35,563 nucleotides of DNA from CAZNLL01 sp964573885 (GCA_964573885.1 CAZNLL010000026.1:1-35563), one strand, 5' to 3'. Shown: positions 1-8,119, numbered from the stretch's first letter. Program-made: numbers and translations. Notes: generated from the letters alone by a model not told the origin.

Positions 1-10
1 TGGACCCCGC

Positions 11-27
11 TGGCATGATTATTGATA
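11..27 (+). promoter_or_regulatory. possible sigma-54-type -24/-12 promoter
   Basis: TGGCATGATTATTGATA resembles the sigma-54 consensus TGGCACG-N4-TTGCW, but the -12 dinucleotide is GA instead of GC. A second copy differing at two positions lies at 1064-1080, also 75-90 bases before a start codon. The repetition is what makes it worth recording; the imperfect -12 element keeps confidence low. Confidence 0.3.
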
Positions 28-101
28 GAGATTTTGAGAAGCTTTCTTGGGGGTCCCATAAACACGTTATTCCCCTCCATGGGGACAAAGGAAGGGCTGA
101 A

Positions 102-421
102 ATGGAAATCAAGGAGATTAAATCGGCTGAGGGCTTTGAAAATGCCATCCAGGGGGGGTCACCCTCATGGATTTCAACGCACCCTGGTGTGCACCGTGCC
201 GCTCCCAAGAGCCCATCCTCGAGGCACTGGCCGAGAGATTCCAAGGAAGGGCCTTGGTGGCGTCCATGAACGTAGACGAGAACATGGATATTGCGGCGCA
301 GTTGGGGATACAGAGCATACCCACACTGATCATTTTTAAAAACCACAAGGAAATTCAGCGGTTTGTAGGGCTCCAGCCCGAAGGCACCCTTTCAGAGGCC
401 TTGGAAAAGGTCATGAACTGA
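102..421 (+). pseudogene. thioredoxin, frameshifted in a G7 tract
   Basis: This is a thioredoxin-fold dithiol/disulfide reductase, about 106 residues if repaired. The ATG at 102 follows a purine-rich AAGGAAGGG and opens the frame MEIKEIKSAEGFENAIQGG. The fold then continues in another frame with VTLMDFNAPWCAPC (active site CAPC), the cis-proline stretch SIPTLIIF, and an end at 421. The break falls in the seven-G run at 152-158; one extra G would give IQGGVTLMDFNAPWC, exactly what the family predicts. The active-site half alone could start at ATG 167 but would lack the first strand and helix. A sequencing error, a real mutation or slippage-based phase variation are all possible. It probably supplies reducing power beside the ferredoxin that follows. 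Confidence 0.75.
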
Positions 422-461
422 TCGGGGAAAACATTCTGCAAACGGGAAAGAGAGGCCCTGT

Positions 462-905
462 ATGACTGGATTTCGATCTGGACGACGGCCTGGCCCAAGG
501 CGCGGCCGTGGCATGGGACCCGGGCCCCGATACGGCAGCGGCCCAAGAGCGAGGACAAGGCCCGGGGAAACAACCTCTAAGGGATCCCCAGGCCGTGCTG
601 CCGCCCCCTCTGACCGGGACCGGGAAATCCAGGCCCTGAAACAAAAGGTCCGCACCATTGAGGCCCGGCTCCGTCACCTGAATGATCGGATCGGTGGGGT
701 GGAGCCGGGATTCAGACCTTCAGAGCTCCGGGCCTATGTGGACCCGGAAAGGTGTGTGGGTTGCGGGACCTGCGAGGAGGTCTGTCCTTTAGGCGCCATC
801 TCCGTCGAAGAGGTGGCCAGGGTGGATCAAAACCGCTGCATAGGCTGCGGCACCTGCGTGGCCCAGTGCCCCCGGGGGGCTATCGAACTCAAATCGTTAC
901 CATAA
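462..905 (+). CDS. 2x[4Fe-4S] ferredoxin with Gly/Arg/Pro-rich N-terminus
   Basis: A 147-residue electron carrier. Residues 1-45 are a low-complexity Gly/Arg/Pro segment, similar in style to DUF5320-type proteins of anaerobes. Residues about 50-75 look like a short coiled coil (REIQALKQKVRTIEARL). The C-terminal 55 residues are a bacterial ferredoxin domain with two complete CxxCxxCxxxC motifs (CVGCGTCEEVCP and CIGCGTCVAQCP), so both cubane clusters should form. The ATG at 462 is preceded by GAGAGG. It lies 40 bases after the thioredoxin and may share its transcript. Its redox partner is unknown. The basic, proline-rich head is unusual for a plain ferredoxin and may serve as a docking or nucleic-acid-contacting region, which is inference. 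Confidence 0.8.
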   Translation: MTGFRSGRRPGPRRGRGMGPGPRYGSGPRARTRPGETTSKGSPGRAAAPSDRDREIQALKQKVRTIEARLRHLNDRIGGVEPGFRPSELRAYVDPERCVGCGTCEEVCPLGAISVEEVARVDQNRCIGCGTCVAQCPRGAIELKSLP

Positions 906-916
906 CGCTACAAACC

Positions 917-937
917 GTTACTTTTTTCTTAAGTAAC
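917..937 (+). terminator. hairpin after ferredoxin gene, possible terminator
   Basis: GTTACTT (917-923) and AAGTAAC (931-937) form a perfect 7 bp stem with a 7-base T-rich loop, 11 bases after the ferredoxin stop. A T-rich stretch follows only after a gap (about 944-949). The stem is AT-rich, so terminator strength is doubtful. The rest of 938-1171 holds no gene I can support, apart from the promoter-like motif at 1064. Confidence 0.35.
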
Positions 938-1063
938 ACCCTCCTTTTTCTTCTCATGTCCCACCTCTTTTTAGAATCCTAACGGCCCTCCATAGTGGCT
1001 TACTCATTAATGTTAAGGGGTTAGGCCCTATTCACCCATCACATCAGGTGATCCCGGGGTCTG

Positions 1064-1080
1064 TGGCATGGATATTGATA
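1064..1080 (+). promoter_or_regulatory. possible sigma-54-type promoter, second copy
   Basis: TGGCATGGATATTGATA matches the motif at 11-27 in 15 of 17 positions and has GG and G spaced as in -24/-12 promoters, with A in place of the -12 C. It sits 91 bases before the start codon at 1172. A sigma-54 activator is encoded in the window (31247-32659) but is not adjacent. Confidence 0.3.
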
Positions 1081-1171
1081 TATTTATTAATTGGGGAACA
1101 GATGTCACCGAACTGGGACGTCAGCCCATGACCATACCCATGGATACAAAGGAAGCCGGATAGGGGGCAAG

Positions 1172-1882
1172 ATGGAAGCGATCAAATTTGTGCAGAGCTG
1201 GAATCCCATGGCAGGAAGGAAGCAGGAATATGCCACCTTTATTACCGGGGAATTGCAACCGGGCATGAAGTCCTTGAACCTGGAGGTGGTCTCCGGGTGG
1301 TACACCCTTATGGGAGAGGGCCCCCATGTGGTTATGGAGAGTGCGGCCCAATCGTTAAGCCGGGTGGAGAGCGCCCTACGGGACAGGGGGCATCACGAGA
1401 TGCTGCGCCGATTTATGAACCTGGTCACGGGCTATTCAAGTGGCGTGTTTGAACCCACCGGGTGGGAGACCTGGCACCGGGGGGCGGTGGCCTCCGAGGG
1501 AGCGGTCAAATTCGTGCAGAGCTGGAATATCCTTTCCGGCGAAGGGGAAAGTTATGACTGTTTCCTGCAGGATATATACCTCCCATATATGAAGGGTATC
1601 GGCCTTGAGGTGGCCTCGGGGTGGCATCTTATGGTCGGATCCGGGCCCCAGATCCATGCCGAGGCCATTGCGCCCGACCTGGTCACCGTCTCCAAGGCCC
1701 TCGGGGACCCGCGCTACCTCGAACTGACCGTGAGGATGGAAGAACTGGTGACGAACTTGGGAAGCCGCGTGATGGTTCGGCACCGCGCTTTTTTGGACAT
1801 GCTCCATGACATTTACGGCCGGGCCATCCGGTCGGTTGAACCTGACGAGATGAATTCTATGGTGGGGCCTTTTGGTGACTAG
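1172..1882 (+). CDS. unknown protein with two tandem FVQSWN-type domains
   Basis: A 236-residue protein made of two copies of one domain of about 100 residues. Copy 1 begins EAIKFVQSWNPMAGR and copy 2 begins GAVKFVQSWNILSGE near residue 110. Both continue with matching GLEV/NLEV-V(A)SGW segments, G(E/S)GP, and a helical end. This pattern suggests a dimeric alpha/beta (ferredoxin-like) barrel formed within one chain, but I cannot name the family with confidence. There is no signal peptide or membrane segment. The ATG at 1172 follows AGGGGG with good spacing; an upstream in-frame start at 1091 would add a low-complexity stretch with no matching domain. It ends 13 bases before the acetyl-CoA synthetase gene and probably shares its operon. 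Confidence 0.7.
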   Translation: MEAIKFVQSWNPMAGRKQEYATFITGELQPGMKSLNLEVVSGWYTLMGEGPHVVMESAAQSLSRVESALRDRGHHEMLRRFMNLVTGYSSGVFEPTGWETWHRGAVASEGAVKFVQSWNILSGEGESYDCFLQDIYLPYMKGIGLEVASGWHLMVGSGPQIHAEAIAPDLVTVSKALGDPRYLELTVRMEELVTNLGSRVMVRHRAFLDMLHDIYGRAIRSVEPDEMNSMVGPFGD

Positions 1883-1895
1883 GAAGGAGGGAATG

Positions 1896-3875
1896 ATGAC
1901 TCAGGAAATGAATCATCCAAAAGACCGATATCCTGTGCCCGAAACCTTTCGTCGCCAGGCCCGCATCTCCGGGATCGAGACCTATAAGCGCCTGTACAAG
2001 GAATCCATCCAAAACCCTGAAGGCTTTTGGTCGGAAAAGGCGGTGGAACTTCTCTCCTGGTTCGCCCCATGGAAAGAGGGCCTCAAAGGAGACTTCAAGC
2101 GGGGCCGGGCGGCCTGGTTTCAGGGAGGCAAGTTAAACGCCTCCTATAATTGCCTGGACCGGCACATTGAGACGTGGCGGCGCAACAAGGCAGCCATCAT
2201 CTTTGAAGGGGAACGGATCGGCGACAGCCGCACCTTCACCTACCAGGATCTCTTCTACGAGGTCAACAAGCTGGCCCAGGTTCTAAAAAAGCTGGGTGTG
2301 AAAAAAGGAGACCGGGTTACCCTTTATCTCCCCATGATTCCCCACCTGGTTACGGCCATGCTGGCCTGTGCCCGCATCGGGGCCATCCACAGTGTGGTCT
2401 TCGGCGGCTTCAGTGCCGAGTCTCTTGCCAACCGCATCCAGGACTGCCAGTCCCGCCTCCTGATCACCAGCGACGGCGGTTTCCGCGGAGGACGGGTCGT
2501 CACCCTTAAACACAACGCCGATGAGGCCCTAAGGCACTGCCCCTCGGTGGAAAAGGTCCTGGTGGTTCGCCGCACCCGATGGGAGGTACCCATGAAGGAG
2601 GGCCGCGATCTGTGGTACCACCGGGAAATGCGGGCACCGGATCTCAAACCCTATTGTGCCCCTGAATGGATGGATGCCGAAGACCCCCTGTTTATTCTCT
2701 ATACCTCGGGCAGCACGGGTAAACCCAAGGGTTTGGTCCACACCACGGGCGGTTATCTTCTCTATGCCACAAGCACCTTTTTGGACGTTTTCGATTACAA
2801 AGAGGAAGACGCCTACTGGTGTACGGCCGATATCGGTTGGATCACAGGACACACCTATCTGGTCTACGGGCCGCTCTGTGCGGGGGCGAGCAGCATCATG
2901 TTTGAGGGAGTTCCGAGCTATCCCGGCTATGACCGCCTGTGGGATGTGGTGGAAAAATACCGGATCAGTCTCTTTTATACGGCACCCACCGCCATTCGGG
3001 CGATTCGCAAGGAGGGCGAGGCGTTGGTCTCCAGCCATGATGTGAGCAGCCTTCGTCTCCTGGGCTCTGTGGGGGAACCCATCGATCCCCAGTCCTGGCA
3101 CTGGTACCACAAGGTGGTGGGCCAAGACCGATGTCCAATCGTGGATACCTGGTGGCAGACGGAAACAGGTGGCATCCTGCTCAGCCCCCTTCCCGGGGCC
3201 ATTGATCTTAAACCTGGTGCCGCTACAGTGCCCCTCTTCGGGATAGAGCCGTGTCTCCTGAACGAACAAGGAGAGGAAATCCAAGGCCCGGGTAAGGGGT
3301 ATCTCTGTATCAAGCGTCCCTGGCCGGGCATGGCCCGCACCATCTATAATGATCCTTTACGATTTCAAAAGACTTACTTCTCCGATCATCCCGGTTACTA
3401 CTTTACGGGAGACGGGGCTCGCCGTGACGAAGACGGTTATTACTGGATCACCGGCCGGGTGGATGATGTGATCAACGTGAGTGGCCACCGCTTGGGCACG
3501 GCGGAAATAGAAAGCGCCCTGGAGGCCCATCCGGCCGTGGCGGAGGCCGCCGTGGTGGGGTTTCCCCACGATATCAAGGGTGAGGCGGTGTATGCCTTTG
3601 TGATCGTGGAGGCCAACCAAACCCCTGACGAGCGCCTGAAAAACGAACTCCTGGAACAGGTACGACGCCGCATCGGGCCCATCGCCACTCCCGAGGAGAT
3701 CCAATGGTCCGATGCCCTCCCAAAAACGCGGAGCGGCAAGATCATGCGCCGCCTCTTGAGGAAGATATCCACGGGTGATGTATCCGACTTGGGTGATACA
3801 TCCACCCTCTTGGAGCCCAAGGTGGTTAAACAACTCATCGAGGGCGCAAAAGCCCAAAAACAGAAAGGAGGGTAA
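1896..3875 (+). CDS. acs: acetyl-CoA synthetase (AMP-forming)
   Basis: Activates acetate to acetyl-CoA through acetyl-AMP in the cytoplasm. The 659-residue length is typical of Acs. Visible motifs in order: the AMP-binding P-loop YTSGSTGKPKG (about 268-278), YTAPTAIRA, the acetate-pocket WWQTETGG (about 418), the hinge GRVDDVINVSGHR, and the C-terminal SGKIMRR whose lysine (about 615) makes the adenylate and is the usual acetylation site. The WW of WWQTE favours acetate over longer acids. AAGGAGG at 1884-1890 serves a double ATG at 1893/1896; 1896 has the better spacing. In an anaerobe it could run in assimilation or in reverse with syntrophic acetate release. A small protein follows 2 bases after its stop. 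Confidence 0.93.
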   Translation: MTQEMNHPKDRYPVPETFRRQARISGIETYKRLYKESIQNPEGFWSEKAVELLSWFAPWKEGLKGDFKRGRAAWFQGGKLNASYNCLDRHIETWRRNKAAIIFEGERIGDSRTFTYQDLFYEVNKLAQVLKKLGVKKGDRVTLYLPMIPHLVTAMLACARIGAIHSVVFGGFSAESLANRIQDCQSRLLITSDGGFRGGRVVTLKHNADEALRHCPSVEKVLVVRRTRWEVPMKEGRDLWYHREMRAPDLKPYCAPEWMDAEDPLFILYTSGSTGKPKGLVHTTGGYLLYATSTFLDVFDYKEEDAYWCTADIGWITGHTYLVYGPLCAGASSIMFEGVPSYPGYDRLWDVVEKYRISLFYTAPTAIRAIRKEGEALVSSHDVSSLRLLGSVGEPIDPQSWHWYHKVVGQDRCPIVDTWWQTETGGILLSPLPGAIDLKPGAATVPLFGIEPCLLNEQGEEIQGPGKGYLCIKRPWPGMARTIYNDPLRFQKTYFSDHPGYYFTGDGARRDEDGYYWITGRVDDVINVSGHRLGTAEIESALEAHPAVAEAAVVGFPHDIKGEAVYAFVIVEANQTPDERLKNELLEQVRRRIGPIATPEEIQWSDALPKTRSGKIMRRLLRKISTGDVSDLGDTSTLLEPKVVKQLIEGAKAQKQKGG

Positions 3876-3877
3876 CC

Positions 3878-4039
3878 ATGGCGGAATTTCGCAGGAGGCA
3901 AAACAGCGACAGGTGGCATTGGAGCAAGAGCTGTTCCAATTATCCGACGGAAAAGGACGTCATCATCAAACACTCCATACCTGAATACGGCTCCTTATGT
4001 GAGGAGTGCATGGAAAAGGAGCCTTTGGAAAAGGATTAA
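3878..4039 (+). CDS. conserved-looking 53-residue small protein after acs
   Basis: A 53-residue ORF beginning MAEFRRRQNSDRWHWSKSC, with NYPTEKDV in the middle and CEEC near the C-terminus. It starts 2 bases after the acs stop behind a near-perfect AAAGGAGGG, so translational coupling is likely. Charged residues, Trp and three Cys (one isolated, two in CEEC) suggest a compact, possibly metal-binding domain. I have the impression that similar small proteins starting MAEFRRR and ending in a CxxC occur in sulfate-reducing Desulfobacterota, but I cannot verify this here and no function is known to me. The gene is real on grounds of its ribosome site and protein-like composition. Confidence 0.7.
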   Translation: MAEFRRRQNSDRWHWSKSCSNYPTEKDVIIKHSIPEYGSLCEECMEKEPLEKD

Positions 4040-4091
4040 CAGGGCCGCAAATCGGGGAGGGCGACGATTCGTTGATAAGGAGGTGGTAATC

Positions 4092-4535
4092 ATGGAATTG
4101 ATTCCCTGGAAACCCTTTGGAGAGCTCGGTTCATTCCGCGGAGAAATGGACAGGCTCTGGGACAAGTTTTTCGGCGAAAGGCCTCTGATCAGGGGCTTTG
4201 AAGGAGAATGGTCACCTTCAGTGGATATCTCCGAGACCGAAGACAAGATCCTGGTCAAGGCGGAGTTGCCGGGTCTCGATGCAAAAGATGTCAATGTCAG
4301 CATCTCGGGAGATCTCCTCACCGTAAAGGGTGAAAAAAGGCGGGAAGAAGAAGAAAAAGACGAACATCACCACTATGTAGAAAGATACGTAGGAACCTTT
4401 CAACGCTCCTTTCGTCTGCCGGTTAGCATTCAGACCGACAAGATCGAGGCCAAATTCGACAAGGGGGTATTGAAGATCACATTGCCCAAAGTCGAGGAGG
4501 CCAAGAAAAGGGAAATTGAAGTCAAGGTTAAGTAG
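4092..4535 (+). CDS. Hsp20 / alpha-crystallin small heat-shock protein
   Basis: An ATP-independent holdase chaperone of 147 residues, the usual size. The N-terminal arm (WKPFGELGSFRGEMDRLWDKFF) is the standard Hsp20 start. The alpha-crystallin domain runs from about residue 40 (PSVDISETEDKILVKAELPG) to 140, with the G-V-L motif FDKGVLKITLPK near the end. The ATG at 4092 is preceded by AAGGAGGTGGTAATC, so the longer upstream open frame is not used. It is 52 bases after the small CEEC protein and may be co-transcribed or have its own stress promoter. Confidence 0.93.
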   Translation: MELIPWKPFGELGSFRGEMDRLWDKFFGERPLIRGFEGEWSPSVDISETEDKILVKAELPGLDAKDVNVSISGDLLTVKGEKRREEEEKDEHHHYVERYVGTFQRSFRLPVSIQTDKIEAKFDKGVLKITLPKVEEAKKREIEVKVK

Positions 4536-4609
4536 GCTTTTTTACGCCCTCCCCGGGTTTTATAGTTTTAAAGGTTATTTTCTTGTTACCGACTGGTCAC
4601 CAAAACAAG

Positions 4610-5143
4610 ATGACTCAATTAACAAGGGGCTATGTTCAGGTTTATACGGGTAACGGCAAGGGCAAAACCACGGCCGCCCTGGGACAGGCCTTGCGGGCGG
4701 CGGGGTGGGGGCTCAAAACCTTCATGGTCAGGTTCATGAAAGATTTTCCCTATGGTGAACTGGAAAGCGTCCGATACCTGGGCGCCTGGATCAGACTGGA
4801 ACAATATGGAAACGACGCCTTTGTGCTAAATAGGCGGCCCCCTCAGGATGGTGATTTTCAGGCCGCAGCGAAGGGGTTGAAGCGTGCCCGGGAAGTGCTC
4901 AGGAGCAGGGAATACGACATCGTCATCCTGGATGAGGTCTGTGTCGCCGTCTACTACGGCCTCTTAGAGATGCAGGATGTGCTCGAACTGGTGGAAGAAA
5001 AACCCGGGTGCGTTGAACTGATCTTGACGGGGCGGTATTGTCCGCAGGAACTCATTGAAAAGGCCGACCTGGTGACCGAGATGCAGGAGCTCAAGCACTA
5101 CTACAAAAAAGGGGGGTTAGCGAGAGAGGGTATTGATTCATAA
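4610..5143 (+). CDS. cobO: cob(I)alamin adenosyltransferase (CobO/BtuR family)
   Basis: Transfers the adenosyl group of ATP to cob(I)alamin or corrinoid intermediates, making adenosylcobalamin. The 177-residue protein has the P-loop GNGKGKTTAALG at about residues 14-25 and the VILDEVC segment with the Walker B-like acidic residue, as expected for the CobA/CobO type rather than the PduO type. The ATG at 4610 aligns with the family start but has no clear ribosome site; a TTG at 4583 behind AAGG would add 9 residues. No cobalamin riboswitch was recognised upstream. Other corrinoid genes are not in the window, so it is probably a stand-alone salvage or maturation gene. Confidence 0.9.
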   Translation: MTQLTRGYVQVYTGNGKGKTTAALGQALRAAGWGLKTFMVRFMKDFPYGELESVRYLGAWIRLEQYGNDAFVLNRRPPQDGDFQAAAKGLKRAREVLRSREYDIVILDEVCVAVYYGLLEMQDVLELVEEKPGCVELILTGRYCPQELIEKADLVTEMQELKHYYKKGGLAREGIDS

Positions 5144-5227
5144 TGGTGAGGAGCACTCCCGGCGGCACGGTAACCGGGCCCGCGAGCTTCCTTTTTCACA
5201 GGCAACGAACCTGAAAAACGGAGCAGG

Positions 5228-6244
5228 ATGATTATGGAAGCCATGTTTTATGAGTCACTGCCTGATAACAAGGTGCAATGTAACCTCTGCAGTCACCGTT
5301 GCATCATAGGAGACGGGAAAAGAGGCATTTGCGGGGTAAGGGAGAATCAAAACGGCACCTTGTACACCCTGGTCTATGGAAAGGTCATTGCAGAGCACGT
5401 GGATGGCATTGAGAAGAAGCCCCTTTTCCATTTCCTGCCCGGGTCAACGGCCTATTCTATCGGCACGGTAGGCTGTAATTTCCGTTGTAAGTACTGTCAG
5501 AATTTTGATATCTCTCAATACCCCCGTGACCACGGCGGCGAGATTGTCGGCCACGAGCGCACACCTGAACAGATTGTGGCATCGGCAAAGGAAGCGGGCT
5601 GTGAATCCATTGCCCACACGTACACTGAACCCACCATATTTTATGAACTCGCTTATGAGACCGCTGTCCTGGCCCGAAAGGAAGGGCTCAAAAACGTCTT
5701 TGTGAGCAACGGCTATATGAGCCCTGAATCCGCCTGCCACATCAGTGCCTATCTGGACGCCATTAACATTGATGTGAAGTCTTTTGATGAGAGGACCTAC
5801 AAGGAGATCTGTGGTGCGCGCCTCAAACCGGTGCTTCAAACGGTTGAACTGATGAAAGAACTCGGGATATGGGTGGAAGCCACCACCCTGATCATCCCGG
5901 GTGTGAATGACGACGATGGGGAACTGCGCAACATCGCCCGTTTCCTTAAAGAGATCGACTTCAACATCCCATGGCATGTGACCCGGTTCTATCCCACATA
6001 CAAGCTGATGGACCCTCCGCCGACTCCGGTAGAAACACTGCGCCGCGCCCGTTCCATCGGTCTGGAAGAGGGATTGCATTATGTATACGAAGGCAACGTT
6101 CCCGCAGAGGGGGAAGAAAACACTTACTGCCACGCATGTGGGGCCCTGCTTATTCACCGCCGCGGGATGGGGATTCTGGAAAACCGGATAAAGGATGGAT
6201 CATGCCCGGAATGCGGGCTAAAGGTTGAAGGTGTAGATCTATAA
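5228..6244 (+). CDS. amrS: AmmeMemoRadiSam-type radical SAM protein (AmrS / PflA-like)
   Basis: A 338-residue radical SAM enzyme. The SAM-cluster motif CNFRCKYC is at residues 83-90. The N-terminus carries CNLCSHRC and a further Cys (GICGV), and the C-terminus has two CxxC pairs (CHACG and CPECG), likely extra metal sites. Length, N-terminal Cys block and SIAHTYTEPTIF match the AmrS group, which resembles pyruvate-formate-lyase activases but often travels with AmmA and Memo homologues. Those partners are not next to it here. The reaction of this group is not established. ATG 5228 follows GGAG; an in-frame ATG at 5234 is an alternative. Rubredoxin-like and superoxide reductase genes lie just downstream. 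Confidence 0.85.
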   Translation: MIMEAMFYESLPDNKVQCNLCSHRCIIGDGKRGICGVRENQNGTLYTLVYGKVIAEHVDGIEKKPLFHFLPGSTAYSIGTVGCNFRCKYCQNFDISQYPRDHGGEIVGHERTPEQIVASAKEAGCESIAHTYTEPTIFYELAYETAVLARKEGLKNVFVSNGYMSPESACHISAYLDAINIDVKSFDERTYKEICGARLKPVLQTVELMKELGIWVEATTLIIPGVNDDDGELRNIARFLKEIDFNIPWHVTRFYPTYKLMDPPPTPVETLRRARSIGLEEGLHYVYEGNVPAEGEENTYCHACGALLIHRRGMGILENRIKDGSCPECGLKVEGVDL

Positions 6245-6334
6245 ATGGGGCTTACCCTTTACCGGCAGCATTGGGGACGAAAACGCAGGGGGATGATGGT
6301 GAAGAATCTCACTTTGATTGAAAGGAGAACAAGC

Positions 6335-6580
6335 ATGGAAGATAAACAGAAGAATTGGGTGTGTGCCCATTGCGGTTACACGGCCGATGGTAGATTTGAG
6401 GGTGATATCTGTCCTCAATGCGGCCTCACTTTCTGGAAATGCCGCAATTGCGGGTTTACCATCACCGCCGGGAAGCCACCGGATGTCTGCCCGGAGTGTG
6501 GTGAGAAATGTGAATTTGTCAATATAACCTGTTATACACCGGAGTGCGGCGGACCCAACCATCTGGATCCGCGGCTTTAG
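6335..6580 (+). CDS. rubredoxin-like zinc-ribbon/iron protein
   Basis: An 81-residue Cys-rich protein with four CxxC knuckles (CAHC, CPQC, CRNC, CPEC) and two more Cys near the C-terminus (CYTPEC). The second pair of knuckles, from WKCRNCGFTITAG to PDVCPECG, matches the rubredoxin-like domain of rubrerythrins; the first pair looks like a zinc ribbon. ATG 6335 has AAAGGAG upstream. Being directly before the superoxide reductase, it is a plausible electron donor for it or a redox-sensing partner; this rests on context. It could also be purely structural zinc. Confidence 0.75.
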   Translation: MEDKQKNWVCAHCGYTADGRFEGDICPQCGLTFWKCRNCGFTITAGKPPDVCPECGEKCEFVNITCYTPECGGPNHLDPRL

Positions 6581-6617
6581 CACTGAAAAATTCCCCTATA
6601 CAAAGAAGGAGGACACT

Positions 6618-6968
6618 GTGGACTTTTCAGAGATTATTAAGGAAAAGGAATCTGAAGGAAAAGAAAAACATATCCCGACAATAACTATAGACAAGGGACA
6701 CAAGGAAGGGACAGACATCGTCCGGGTGGTTGTAGGACATGAGGAGGAGCACCCTAACACGATAGAACACCATATTGCCTGGATTGAACTTTATGGGGTA
6801 AAAAAGGATACTGGCCAGGTCATCGCCTTGGGGCGTGCGACCTGGGCCCCTTTCTATTCAAATCCGAATGTACGATTTCAAATCAATCAGATTACGGATT
6901 TCAAGGGCTTTCATGCACTGGCCTATTGCAACATCCATGGCCTGTGGACCAACGATCTGGAGATCTAA
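6618..6968 (+). CDS. superoxide reductase, neelaredoxin type (class II)
   Basis: Reduces superoxide to hydrogen peroxide without making oxygen, a hallmark of anaerobes. The 116-residue protein has the full Fe(His)4Cys ligand set: His18 in EKHIP, the HPNTIEHHI segment (His45, His51), and C104NIHGLW (Cys104, His107). There is no N-terminal desulforedoxin domain, which makes it neelaredoxin-like. The start is GTG at 6618 behind GAAGGAGG. Electrons probably come from the rubredoxin-like protein encoded just upstream. The peroxide produced would be handled by peroxidases such as the selenoprotein at 16126. Confidence 0.92.
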   Translation: MDFSEIIKEKESEGKEKHIPTITIDKGHKEGTDIVRVVVGHEEEHPNTIEHHIAWIELYGVKKDTGQVIALGRATWAPFYSNPNVRFQINQITDFKGFHALAYCNIHGLWTNDLEI

Positions 6969-6995
6969 ATTTTGAAACATAGATAAGGAGGGTGG

Positions 6996-7208
6996 ATGAT
7001 GAAGCTTGAAGAGATCAAAAAGGCCGTGGAGGCATTGAGCGAAGCGGAAAAGAAAGAGTTTTTTTCTGAAATAGTTCCCGAAATCTGTGACGAATCTCTC
7101 ACCAGAGAAGGGTGCCGAATGATTTTTGAAAAAAAGCTCTCAGGTTCCCGATACCTGGAATCCTTTGATGAGCTCCATGATATGCAGAGCAAGGGTGAAT
7201 GGTCTTGA
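6996..7208 (+). CDS. small hypothetical acidic protein
   Basis: A 70-residue charged protein, mostly helical by composition: MMKLEEIKKAVEALSEAEKKE, then a stretch with Cys residues in EICDES and EGCRMIF. I recognise no family. ATAAGGAGGGTGG upstream of the double ATG at 6996/6999 is a strong ribosome site and supports translation. It follows the superoxide reductase by 27 bases, so it is likely co-transcribed. The pattern of a helical segment with two Cys could reflect metal or redox handling, but that is speculation. Confidence 0.55.
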   Translation: MMKLEEIKKAVEALSEAEKKEFFSEIVPEICDESLTREGCRMIFEKKLSGSRYLESFDELHDMQSKGEWS

Positions 7209-7289
7209 GGCGGCGTCGTCTCGGCTCCAAAATTGCAGAGCTTGAAAAAAGCCACCGGCGGCGGTATAGTATAAGTTGGAGAGAATTTC

Positions 7290-8021
7290 ATGGCAGGGAC
7301 TTTCTGGACGGCATTCGGTGCCAGCCTTCTGGCCGCATCTGTAACGACCATAGGAATCTACGTCATTCGCCGTTTTGAGCGATGGGGCCGTGAAAACAGC
7401 ATCTATTTTGTCTGCTTCGCCGCAGGTGTGCTGATCTCGGTGTCCTTTCTCCACATCATTCCCAAGGCCCTGTCCATGAACCAAAACGGGCCGGTTTACC
7501 TTTTTGCCGGCTATTTGAGCCTTCACCTCTTCAACCGCTTCATCAATGCCTTTGTGTGCGACAAGAGTTCGGATGAGCAATACGCCATCGGGCTCATCCC
7601 CATGTTCGGGATTGGATTCCATTCCTTTATAGACGGCTTCATCTATTCCATCACATTCACGGTCAGCGTATTTACGGGCCTCTTGGCAGGCACGGGGATG
7701 GTCCTTCACGAGTTTCCCGAAGGGATCATCACCTACCTGCTCCTCATTCGCGGCGGATTCAGTGAAAGAAAATCCTTTGTCCTGGCCTTTCTGGCCGCCG
7801 CGGTGACAACACCCGCGGGGATGCTGGTATCCTACCCCTACATCAGTCAAATCAGCAAACCTTTTCTGGGGGCCCTCCTGGCCTTTTCCGCGGGGGCTCT
7901 CGTTTATGTGGGGGCCACACACCTTCTGCCTCAGGCGGAAACGGAGCACAAGAAATACAGCCTCTTCGCCCTGGCTGCAGGGATCCTGGTAGCCGTCGTC
8001 ATTATCCTTTCAAAGCCGTAA
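7290..8021 (+). CDS. ZIP-family divalent metal transporter
   Basis: A 243-residue inner-membrane permease with about eight hydrophobic segments. The metal-binding motifs of ZIP transporters are present in the fourth and fifth helices: HSFIDGF (about 110) and HEFPEGI (about 148). These imports typically carry Zn, Fe or Mn; the substrate cannot be told from sequence. The cytoplasmic histidine-rich loop common in eukaryotic ZIPs is absent. Its position after superoxide reductase suggests iron or manganese supply for redox enzymes, which is only contextual. Confidence 0.88.
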   Translation: MAGTFWTAFGASLLAASVTTIGIYVIRRFERWGRENSIYFVCFAAGVLISVSFLHIIPKALSMNQNGPVYLFAGYLSLHLFNRFINAFVCDKSSDEQYAIGLIPMFGIGFHSFIDGFIYSITFTVSVFTGLLAGTGMVLHEFPEGIITYLLLIRGGFSERKSFVLAFLAAAVTTPAGMLVSYPYISQISKPFLGALLAFSAGALVYVGATHLLPQAETEHKKYSLFALAAGILVAVVIILSKP

Positions 8022-8119
8022 AGCGACCCAGCGAGGTCATGGTCAAGACATGGAGAAAGAGGTCAAGGAATGGTTGAACAAGTCCATTTAAAGCAAGCAC
8101 CAGTTGGGAGGAAGAAAAT

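Noticed and set aside
5144..5227. Possible cobalamin riboswitch between cobO and the radical SAM gene
   Set aside because: It is short and shows no B12-box; only GC-rich local pairing.
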